From positions 1 to 36,461 of the forward strand of contig JADJZU010000036.1 in NCBI GenBank assembly GCA_016715625.1: a stretch of 36,461 nucleotides of DNA, given 5' to 3'. A program made the position numbers and the translations under genes. Positions 27,425 through 35,537 of this stretch are shown in pieces; position 1 is the stretch's first letter; each line of letters opens with the position of its first letter. The DNA is from Bacteroidota bacterium (GTDB taxonomy: Bacteria > Bacteroidota > Bacteroidia > Chitinophagales > LD1). A model generated the notes under the pieces. That model did no database searches and had not been told where the DNA came from. It saw only the letters and a program-made list of their open reading frames with translations.

Positions 27425-28291
27425 ATGAATGCAAGCGCATCTAATTATGAAATGGGAAGAGTCAATGATTCCCTGGTAAACAAACTGAAGAGGATAGTCA
27501 GTTCTGCCACTATGTTGTTGACGGCCTATGCATTGGTGCAGTTATTAGTGCAGGCCTGTATCTTTTGTGTCAGCTTGTTGCTGGGCTATACGGTAAAATT
27601 CGGTTATCACTGGGTGATGGTAAAACCCTACGAATATGAATATTGGGGAAATATCCGGGTGATGCTCATTTATTTATTACCACCTATACTTTGTTTGATC
27701 GGTGCTTATGCCATTCAGTTTACCAGGTTGGGCAAAGACGGAAGCGTATTGCGTATCCGAATGTTTTGGTTTTGGCTGCATGCCTGCTTTATCAATGTGT
27801 TTCTTACTCAGCTGTTCATCATGCCGGTGGGTATTAATGGCGGGCTTACCGGTTTATATCAAACATTCTCCATTGTAGCTTCGTGGTTTAGAATGAACCC
27901 TACGCTGTTCGTTCCTGCCACGGTTATTGCCGGTAGTCTGGCTATTGTTTGGGGATTGTTGTCTTCGCCTCAACTGCTCAAATTTTCATTTTCGGCAAGG
28001 CTCATTACTTCACTATCAGGCAAAGATGCCATTGTACGTCAGGTGTATTTGTTTCCGATAATACTAGCTGCGCCTGTGATAGCAGTGGTGAGCAATCAAT
28101 ATTCATTTTTGATGCACCTGGTGTCAATTATGCTTTTGATTTTGCCGGTATTGGGCACCATTATCCGACACCGTACCGATGCAGGAGTGGTGATGTGCAG
28201 CAGAGAAGATGTGCTGAATCAATGGCCGGTAGCTGAGTTATTAATGGCTGCTGTTATTTGGGCCGCTGTAATTCTGCTGTTTAATCACTAA
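27425..28291 (+). CDS. multi-pass membrane protein of the exosortase cassette
   Basis: A 288-aa protein with about seven hydrophobic segments (for example MLLTAYALVQLLVQ, MLIYLLPPILCLIGAY, FWLHACFINVFLTQLFIM, TVIAGSLAIVWGLL and LFPIILAAPVIAVVSN). I recognise no family. It begins 12 bases after the exosortase stop, taking the ATG at 27425; a TTG at 27413 is an alternative. The tight spacing suggests one operon and a role with the exosortase, but that is inference. Its stop lies two bases from the stop of the convergent NAD+ synthetase gene. Confidence 0.7.
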   Translation: MNASASNYEMGRVNDSLVNKLKRIVSSATMLLTAYALVQLLVQACIFCVSLLLGYTVKFGYHWVMVKPYEYEYWGNIRVMLIYLLPPILCLIGAYAIQFTRLGKDGSVLRIRMFWFWLHACFINVFLTQLFIMPVGINGGLTGLYQTFSIVASWFRMNPTLFVPATVIAGSLAIVWGLLSSPQLLKFSFSARLITSLSGKDAIVRQVYLFPIILAAPVIAVVSNQYSFLMHLVSIMLLILPVLGTIIRHRTDAGVVMCSREDVLNQWPVAELLMAAVIWAAVILLFNH

Positions 28292-28293
28292 GT

Positions 28294-29928
28294 CTAGCCT
28301 AAGTATTTTCCCTCAATATTCATTCTGCGTCCCATGCCAAACGCTTTGGGCGATACCCGCAGGATGGGGGGTGTTTGAAAACGTTTCCACTCGTTGCCGT
28401 TCACCATTTTGAGCACACGGTCTACCAAAGGCTTATCAAAGCCCAAGGCGACCAGCTCCTTCGGCCCTTTTCTTTTTTCGATGTACTGATACAGTAGTTT
28501 ATCGAGCAGATCGTATTCCGGAAGCGAGTCGGAATCTTTTTGATTATGACGAAGCTCTGCTGAGGGGGCTTTGGTAATTATGTGGGTGGGTATGATTTCC
28601 CTGTTTCGGTTGATGTATTGCGCCAGTTCATACACCTGCGTTTTATACACATCACCCAGCACCGCCAATCCTCCACACATGTCGCCATACAATGTGCCAT
28701 AGCCAACTGCTGCTTCACTTTTATTGGTGGTGTTCAGCAGTATGTAGCCAAACTTATTACTAAAAGCCATGAGCAACACACCGCGTACGCGCGCTTGCAG
28801 ATTTTCTTCGGCTACACTAAACGGCAGGTCTTTAAAATGTGGCTTTAAGGTTTGAAGAAATGCCTGATAGTTGGCTTCAATAGGCACCGTTTCATAAGCG
28901 GTACCGAGGTTCTCGGACAATGCTTTGGCATCTGCCAGCGAGTGATCGGTAGAAAATCCGGAGGGCAAAAGCAAGGAAAGAACATTTTCTTTTCCTAATG
29001 CTTCGGCAGCCAGATAGAGTACAATGGCTGAATCTATACCACCACTCAATCCTAAAATGGCCTTTTTGAAACCCAGTTTATGGAAGTAATCGCGTATGCC
29101 CAGTATTAATGCATCGTGAATAAGCGAAACGGTCGATGTCTCCGGCACTGTACCAGAACGCTCCATATCTGTTGACGTGTCAATGAAAGACAAAGACTCT
29201 TCAAAAAAAGGAGACTGATGCATAATAGTTCCTTGTGAATTCATCGCCACACTGCCGCCATCAAAAATCAATTCTGTTTGTGCGCCTACTTGATTTACAT
29301 ACACCATCGGTATTTTATAGCGCAGCACATTGGCCCGAATGACCTGTAACCTTTCGGTATGTTGCGCATAACTGAAGGGGGAGGCCGACAGATTCAGTAT
29401 CATATCCGGTTGAAGGCCGGCTATTTCATCCAGCGGACAAACGGTGTAGAGCGGATTGTCATTGCCTACATTCCATATGTCCTCGCAAATGGTAACAGCC
29501 AGTTTTCCCCCTTTGAAAGATACCAGTTCAAATTTTTGATTGGGTTCAAAATACCGGTATTCATCAAACACATCGTAGGTGGGTAATAGCGTTTTATCAG
29601 TGATGTGTTTCACTTCGCCCTCATACAGCAAAAAGGCGGAGTTGTAGAGGTCTTTGCCTTCCCTGACCGGATTTTTGCGCGGACAACCCACGAGTGCAGC
29701 TACACGTTGTGTATGTGTGGCAATTTCACGAAGTGCGTTTTCACACTGCTGAATAAAATCTTCAAATTCTAAAAAATCGCGGGCTGGGTAACCGCTGATG
29801 CATAGCTCACTGAACACTACCAGCTCGGCCCCTTGCGTTTCTGCTTCTTGCAAGGCGGCAATTATTTTAGCGGTGTTGGCCGAAAAATTTCCAACATGGT
29901 AGTTGAGTTGGGCTAATCCAATTTTCAT
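28294..29928 (-). CDS. nadE: glutamine-dependent NAD+ synthetase
   Basis: A 544-aa cytoplasmic enzyme that amidates deamido-NAD+ using ammonia drawn from glutamine, the last step of NAD+ synthesis. The N-terminal nitrilase-type glutaminase has its catalytic triad at Glu41 (FSELCISGYP), Lys112 (DKTLLPTYD) and Cys148 (TICEDIWN). The C-terminal synthetase has the ATP-binding loop LSGGIDSA (about 292-299) and the NTTNKSEAAVGYGTLYGDMC region. Length is usual for the two-domain bacterial form. The ATG at 29928 is preceded by a promoter box only six bases away. Confidence 0.97.
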   Translation of the reverse strand: MKIGLAQLNYHVGNFSANTAKIIAALQEAETQGAELVVFSELCISGYPARDFLEFEDFIQQCENALREIATHTQRVAALVGCPRKNPVREGKDLYNSAFLLYEGEVKHITDKTLLPTYDVFDEYRYFEPNQKFELVSFKGGKLAVTICEDIWNVGNDNPLYTVCPLDEIAGLQPDMILNLSASPFSYAQHTERLQVIRANVLRYKIPMVYVNQVGAQTELIFDGGSVAMNSQGTIMHQSPFFEESLSFIDTSTDMERSGTVPETSTVSLIHDALILGIRDYFHKLGFKKAILGLSGGIDSAIVLYLAAEALGKENVLSLLLPSGFSTDHSLADAKALSENLGTAYETVPIEANYQAFLQTLKPHFKDLPFSVAEENLQARVRGVLLMAFSNKFGYILLNTTNKSEAAVGYGTLYGDMCGGLAVLGDVYKTQVYELAQYINRNREIIPTHIITKAPSAELRHNQKDSDSLPEYDLLDKLLYQYIEKRKGPKELVALGFDKPLVDRVLKMVNGNEWKRFQTPPILRVSPKAFGMGRRMNIEGKYLG

Positions 29929-29934
29929 GATGTG

Positions 29935-29966
29935 CGAATCTAAAATTTCTGTGTGCTGCCCGGCAA
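29935..29966 (-). promoter_or_regulatory. promoter of nadE, nearly leaderless
   Basis: On the minus strand TTG (29964-29966) and TAGATTCG (29935-29942) are 21 bases apart. The -7 box ends six bases before the nadE ATG. Confidence 0.5.
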
Positions 29967-30065
29967 GGAACCGAAGTTTTTAAAGCCTGCAGCAGCCTCT
30001 TTTTCGATTCACTCGCCTAAAAAGGACAAGCCGGGGAACGCTGTGAAATACTTTAACAGATACCT

Positions 30066-30073
30066 TATCTTTT
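30066..30073 (+). promoter_or_regulatory. possible -7 box of the clan-CD-like gene pair
   Basis: TATCTTTT matches TAnnTTT with T in the last position, 61 bases before the ATG at 30135. No clear -33 element. The rest of 29967-30134 shows nothing I can identify. Confidence 0.3.
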
Positions 30074-30134
30074 TGCTACCGTAACCGTATAATATTAGGG
30101 TTTAATAATAGCTGATTACGGCTGTCTGTTATTT

Positions 30135-33100
30135 ATGAAAACGCCTATCAAAATATTTCTGTTGATGACTGCGCTATTCCTGGCACAGGTGGCTGCTGCA
30201 TCAACTGCCGCAGACAGCTCGGGCAGCGATATTTTTGAAATAGAACGCAAAGCCGAAATTCAGCGAATCAATTTTGAGAAAACAAGAATCGCCAACGATT
30301 TTAAAAGTGCCGATGCGCGATTGTTTAATCTGATAGATAGTCTGGTGAGGTTTGTAGAGGAGCTACCGGTTTCAAAGTCCAGGAGAAACGTATACCTCAA
30401 GCGGCTGGAGGTGTATCTCACCAATATCGACCGTTATTACAGCGATAGTTATCTCAAAAACGGAACGTACCTTGCCGTGCTCAGTTACTACCCCACCTTG
30501 ATAGACTGGGACCAGAAAGATGAATTGCTGCGCAATCTTAAACGCTACTCTACCTTTTCAATCAAGGCCATACGACTAGTGCCCAGCGACACGGTGGCCG
30601 AAGAATTTCTGACCGATTATCTGAATGAACACCCTGACGAAACATTCCGCTATGCTGAAGAGTTTGACGACCGTCCCTTTGCCACCACACTACTCGATAA
30701 ATCTCTAAGGCTGGCACCGGAATCGGCTAAGCGATATTTTACGAATGTTAATCCTGTTAATGTGTTGCTTTCGAAAAGTAGAGACCCTTATGTGAAAGCC
30801 AGCTACGCCATCTACAATCAATACGGAATACGCAGTCGCGCTTATCTTTTACTCGATGCCATTGTAAAAGAGAAGATGAGTATCGAAACAGCAGATTCGC
30901 TTGGCAATCATCCCAACCAAATGTTCACAGAACTGGTGGCTCGCTCCATGCGATACGATGCCAATGTCACCTACTCCATTTACCGGTACATGGATATTTA
31001 CTGCATTGATGCCATGCGAAAAATAAATCAGAGCGCATTGGATCCGGCTTATGCCTTTACCGATTTCACCGGCTATTCTTCGGAGGAAATGTTTGTGCTC
31101 ATCAGCTACGGCTTTCGTGAAACGACCGAACGCGCCTTACAAAAAATGCTGGTGTTGCTTCGGCAGAAATCTTCAGCTATCCCCGTAAGCAGTGCGATGA
31201 TTGCATCCCTGGATAAGGCCAAGCTGAAAGATTTAGTCATTTACTGCGATCGCAATCACTTGCTTAGTGAATTGCTGGCCTTGGTGGATGATGAGAAGAA
31301 AGATTACATGCTGGCACTGACCACGATTGAAGAACGTGAGAATTATTTTCCTCCGTTTAAAACCTTTGTTCGCGAAAGTGCTTTGACCAACACCGACCCG
31401 GTAGATCTCAGCATGAACGAGATTACAAAGGCTAAGCCCACTGCTCCGCTTTCGCCCGATACCCTTTCTGAAATGATGCCCGTCAAGCCGGAGAAAGAAA
31501 AGATAACAGAAGCCGCCCCGCCCAGTAGTTCTGCTACGGTGTCGGTGGCCGATGTAGTGCCGGTACCGCTACCGGAGCCAGAGCCGGTGATACCACCGAT
31601 ACAGATATCACTCGATGAGCGAACAAAAGCAGTGATGCTGCTCAAAAAAAATGTATTGCAGTCGCTGCAGCGCATTCCCGAGTTTATCGATAAGCCCTAT
31701 GCCGAAGAGTTTTTGTTGTATGCCGCGGAAAAAGAACCCGATGAGTTATTTAAACGGGTAGAGCTGTTTAAGTCCAAATTCTTTGTCAAAAAAGTGTTGG
31801 ATAAATGTGCCTTTAATGCTCCGGTGTCGGTGAAGCGGTATTTGTATAATCCACATCATCCGGTCAATTTTATATTGCAGTACAGCACCGACCCGGTGGT
31901 TAAAAAAATTCTGGAGATAAATCCACAGTTGGGGTATCACAGTAAGCCATTGCTACTGCTCGAAGAAATTGCAGCCGGTAAATATACAGCCGCGCAGGCC
32001 GTTCAGATTTCTACCGATCCGCTCAAGCTTTTTGCTGCAGTAACCGATATCATATCTAAGCCCAACTATGTAGGGCGCTATAGTATCGACCATGAAATGC
32101 GCGATTATAGCCTTCGCTTTGTTCGCGAGATTAACGATAAAATTGCCAGTGGAAGCAGTCAGCCATTTTATACTGTAGAAGGCTTTAATGCTACGCAATT
32201 GTATTTTCTGATGTTATATGGTCGCGATGAAGTGTTTGCCTCTACATTCAATGGCCTTTTCAATCGATTTCTGCAAAAAATACCGGCACAAAACGGCAAA
32301 AGCTTTTTGCAATCGGTGAACTATAATCGATTCAGAGATTTTATGTCGCTCTGTTCTTCTTATGATTTGCTGGAGCAGTTGCTTTTAAAATTTGATGATG
32401 CCTCCAAGAAGGAACTGGTGTATCGTTACATCTCCGATTTAGAAAAAGCACAGGATGATTTAACTACGATTGTGCTCATCGCCGAAACGGTTTCTAATTT
32501 AAGAGATGCCGAATTGTTATCGGCCATCGAAAAAAATATTCGGAAAGAATATGAGCGGGTGTCGCTGGATAGCAATCAGGTAGGCATTTCTATTTATGGC
32601 GTATTGTCCAGCATTATATCAGACAAGGCGCGCAGCGAAACGAAATGGTATAAGCAGGTATCGCGACAGTTTGAAGTAACACCGGCCGGTTCGCTGAGCA
32701 TTGCTGCGCTATTTGCCGGAGGCAATATCTGTGTAGAACAGATGTATTTTTATAACGATGACGATGGCCGAAGTTCTTATATCAACTTTTTGAACACCTA
32801 CAAAAATCAACCCAATTGGGTAGTGGAAGATAAGAGCAGCTTTGTGCGCATCTATTCAGTGACCGGCAAGCAAGTGGAAATTTTTGCCAACAAGCCCGAC
32901 TATGAAGAAAATGGTAGCACAGCTATCGCGGCTTACTTAGCCGAGCGAAAAATATATCCATCGGTGATTGTTCATCGTGGGCATAGTTTTCATACCGAAT
33001 CTACGCTGGAGAAAGTGCCGGCCACCGCCAAACTTATTTTTGTGGGTTCGTGTGGCGGATTTTACAAGTTGTCAATGGCCATAGAAAATGCTCCGGATGC

Positions 33101-33326
33101 GCACCTGATAGCCACTCGCCAGGTGGGCACCAAAACAATAAACGATGTCATGATATTTGCCTTGAACGAAAACATAAGAGAGGGGCGAGACATTATCTGG
33201 AACGATTTTTGGCAAAAGATGGAAACCAGACTTGGAAGCAATCAATACTTTGGAGACTATATTCCACCGAATAAAAATTTGGAATCCATATTTATAAAGG
33301 CGTATTACAAAATTCTTGGCGTGTGA
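30135..33326 (+). CDS. large secreted protein with clan-CD-like His/Cys C-terminal domain, paralogue 1
   Basis: A 1063-aa exported protein; the signal peptide ends near residue 22. Two copies of a helical module of about 250-270 residues (about 155-400 and 523-775) share APxSxKRY, then a long helix, DE(M/I), then SxEEMFVLI/ATQLYFLML patterns. A Pro-rich linker (about 460-490, with PLPEPEPVIPP) lies between them. The C-terminal domain (about 850-1063) has strand-His (VHRGHS, His947/His950) and 26 residues after His947 strand-Cys (FVGSCGG, Cys973). This is the arrangement of clan CD cysteine peptidases (separase, gingipain, caspase, CHAT). The same His-Cys spacing occurs in the downstream paralogue. 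The frame is intact. Protease activity is inference; I know no named family. Confidence 0.85.
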   Translation: MKTPIKIFLLMTALFLAQVAAASTAADSSGSDIFEIERKAEIQRINFEKTRIANDFKSADARLFNLIDSLVRFVEELPVSKSRRNVYLKRLEVYLTNIDRYYSDSYLKNGTYLAVLSYYPTLIDWDQKDELLRNLKRYSTFSIKAIRLVPSDTVAEEFLTDYLNEHPDETFRYAEEFDDRPFATTLLDKSLRLAPESAKRYFTNVNPVNVLLSKSRDPYVKASYAIYNQYGIRSRAYLLLDAIVKEKMSIETADSLGNHPNQMFTELVARSMRYDANVTYSIYRYMDIYCIDAMRKINQSALDPAYAFTDFTGYSSEEMFVLISYGFRETTERALQKMLVLLRQKSSAIPVSSAMIASLDKAKLKDLVIYCDRNHLLSELLALVDDEKKDYMLALTTIEERENYFPPFKTFVRESALTNTDPVDLSMNEITKAKPTAPLSPDTLSEMMPVKPEKEKITEAAPPSSSATVSVADVVPVPLPEPEPVIPPIQISLDERTKAVMLLKKNVLQSLQRIPEFIDKPYAEEFLLYAAEKEPDELFKRVELFKSKFFVKKVLDKCAFNAPVSVKRYLYNPHHPVNFILQYSTDPVVKKILEINPQLGYHSKPLLLLEEIAAGKYTAAQAVQISTDPLKLFAAVTDIISKPNYVGRYSIDHEMRDYSLRFVREINDKIASGSSQPFYTVEGFNATQLYFLMLYGRDEVFASTFNGLFNRFLQKIPAQNGKSFLQSVNYNRFRDFMSLCSSYDLLEQLLLKFDDASKKELVYRYISDLEKAQDDLTTIVLIAETVSNLRDAELLSAIEKNIRKEYERVSLDSNQVGISIYGVLSSIISDKARSETKWYKQVSRQFEVTPAGSLSIAALFAGGNICVEQMYFYNDDDGRSSYINFLNTYKNQPNWVVEDKSSFVRIYSVTGKQVEIFANKPDYEENGSTAIAAYLAERKIYPSVIVHRGHSFHTESTLEKVPATAKLIFVGSCGGFYKLSMAIENAPDAHLIATRQVGTKTINDVMIFALNENIREGRDIIWNDFWQKMETRLGSNQYFGDYIPPNKNLESIFIKAYYKILGV

Positions 33327-35488
33327 GTTGGAAGGAGTCTGCAAACCGATATATACATGGCACAGCACCACTAAGGCAGGTGGCTCTGTTGTTATGCTTG
33401 TTCGTAAGCCTGTATTCAATGGCTGGCGATTCGCTGTCGGTGGGTAGAAATGTAAAAGGCCCCGACTATTATATTGATGATGAGCAAAGCCGGATTGATT
33501 GGCTGGATGGTTCATTAGACAAAAAACTGGATGTGGGCGATGCAGATGAAACAAGAGCCGCTACATCTGTTTTTTTTCCACTGATTGACTCTATTCAGCG
33601 GTTAATCACTGCTGCTCCTTTCGACAATGGAAAGAAAAAAATATACCGGGAACATGTTTATTACCAATTGAAACGCGTCAATGATTTCAACTACCATAAT
33701 GTAAAGCGTTTTGAAACCGTATTTCGTTTTATCCTGTCCGAATTGAACGCTATTAAGCAAAATCGTTTACTGCCTTTACTTACTTCCAATATTTCGTTTT
33801 CCTTTCACACCCTCGGGCTGGTGAAGAACGAAGCTTGCGCAGACTCCTTTTTAATTTTTGCGGCACGCTACAAACCGGAAATGGTTTTTAAAAACTACGA
33901 TGCGTTTTACACCAAAGACTACACGCTTCATGTGCTGGAAGAGGCTGCAAAAGTAGCTCCTGTTACCCTAAAGCGATATTTCAATAAAGGCAACGGCATC
34001 TTTGAAACATTGAAACAAAGTAACGATACGGTTATTAAAACCCTGTTGAAAATTCGCGAACTCCACACCATTAAAAGCAATGCGTTTACCTTGATAGATG
34101 AAATAGTGCAGGGTAAACTATCTATAGATGAAGCTAACAATATCGGCAATCAGCCGCAAAAATACCTGCGGGCAATGCTCAAAATCAGAGCCGGAAAAAA
34201 CCCGTTGGCAGTTTATTCATTGGATCAGGAGTTGGAAATTTACGCTCTGAAGTTTACACGCGTGCTCAATGACCTGCACAACGAAAAAGATGAAGTGCGC
34301 TTTGCCTCCGTTGAAAATTTTTCACCCGAAGAAATTTATACGCTGATTGTTTATAGCGAAGAAGAAATATTTACCAGCACATTCAATGGACTCTTTAACC
34401 GGCTGATGATAAAAATGGGCCCGGTGTCCGGATTGGAATTTTTGGAATCGCTGGGGAATAATCGGTTTCGAACGTTTATTAAAATGAGTGCCGGCTTTGG
34501 AAAGCTGCGCACCTATATGCAAACCATGACGCCTACCCATCAGCAAATGTTGATGATCAACTTTGCCAGCGGACTTGAAAAGTATAATGATTTATCGCAG
34601 GCGGTGGAAGTGGCCGATGCCTTTGGCAGTATTACCGATACGCTGGTGCTTAAAATTTTGAGAGGAGTCATTCGCCTGGAATATTTTAAACTGAAAACAG
34701 CCGGAAATGTGAAGGGCGCTACCATTTATGGTTTGTTGTCAAACTTGTTTGTAGAAAGAAATGTGAAGAGCGAAGATTGGTTTGCTGCGGTAGCTAAACA
34801 ATACAAGCTACCGAGTTTCGATAAAATTGAAAAGCAAAAACTGTTTGCATTTGACAGTACTAACCGATGGCTTATTTACTTCTACGATGATGAGGATGGC
34901 GATGCCTCCTTCGCCTCGTTTATTAAATCTTTCACAGACCCGGCTTGGAGCATCACCGATTCGGGCAGTTATGTTATTCTACGCACCAAGGTGGGAAGGT
35001 CGGTTCATATTTACGCCAACAAACCGAAGCATGAATATGACGGGCAAGAACGGTTAGAGAAAATATTTGCTGACAACAATTACGAACCGAATGTCATGGT
35101 ACATCGCGGCCATAGCTACTACGCCTCCAAAACTATTGACAAGATTAAAGACAACACCAAAATATTTGTGCTGGGTAGTTGTGGCGGTTATCACAGTATA
35201 TCCGGTATTATTGAACGCTCGCCTGAAATCAGCATTATTTCATCCAAGCAGATAGGAACCATGTTTGTCAATAATCCCATGCTGAAATTGATGGCCGATA
35301 ATATTCGAAACGATAACGATATTCAATGGCAAAATCTGTGGGCCGATCTCGATAAGGAGGTAAAACTGAAAGCACAAAAGGAAAATGCCAAGGCCTACGA
35401 ACGTTTTCTGGATTACATTCCACCGCACAAAAACCTGGGTGCCATTTTTATTAAAACATACAACAGCATCATGGAAGCTGCCCAGTAG
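33323..35488 (+). CDS. secreted clan-CD-like protein, paralogue 2
   Basis: A 721-aa protein whose GTG start at 33323 overlaps the upstream TGA by four bases, a sign of translational coupling. A 16-residue polar leader precedes the signal hydrophobic stretch (LLLCLFVSLYSMAG). It has one helical module (about 172-423, with VTLKRYFNKGNG, FSPEEIYTLIVYSEEEIFTS and LFNRLM) matching those in paralogue 1. The C-terminal domain has VHRGHS (His594/His597) and VLGSCGGYH (Cys620), with the same 26-residue His-Cys spacing. It ends with YIPPHKNLGAIFIK, almost the same as paralogue 1. A duplication is certain; the function is not. The next gene starts 49 bases later. Confidence 0.85.
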   Translation: MSWKESANRYIHGTAPLRQVALLLCLFVSLYSMAGDSLSVGRNVKGPDYYIDDEQSRIDWLDGSLDKKLDVGDADETRAATSVFFPLIDSIQRLITAAPFDNGKKKIYREHVYYQLKRVNDFNYHNVKRFETVFRFILSELNAIKQNRLLPLLTSNISFSFHTLGLVKNEACADSFLIFAARYKPEMVFKNYDAFYTKDYTLHVLEEAAKVAPVTLKRYFNKGNGIFETLKQSNDTVIKTLLKIRELHTIKSNAFTLIDEIVQGKLSIDEANNIGNQPQKYLRAMLKIRAGKNPLAVYSLDQELEIYALKFTRVLNDLHNEKDEVRFASVENFSPEEIYTLIVYSEEEIFTSTFNGLFNRLMIKMGPVSGLEFLESLGNNRFRTFIKMSAGFGKLRTYMQTMTPTHQQMLMINFASGLEKYNDLSQAVEVADAFGSITDTLVLKILRGVIRLEYFKLKTAGNVKGATIYGLLSNLFVERNVKSEDWFAAVAKQYKLPSFDKIEKQKLFAFDSTNRWLIYFYDDEDGDASFASFIKSFTDPAWSITDSGSYVILRTKVGRSVHIYANKPKHEYDGQERLEKIFADNNYEPNVMVHRGHSYYASKTIDKIKDNTKIFVLGSCGGYHSISGIIERSPEISIISSKQIGTMFVNNPMLKLMADNIRNDNDIQWQNLWADLDKEVKLKAQKENAKAYERFLDYIPPHKNLGAIFIKTYNSIMEAAQ

Positions 35489-35537
35489 TCAGGGACTCAT
35501 TTCCTATTCGTGTATGCATTCTTATTTTTAGCCTGTA

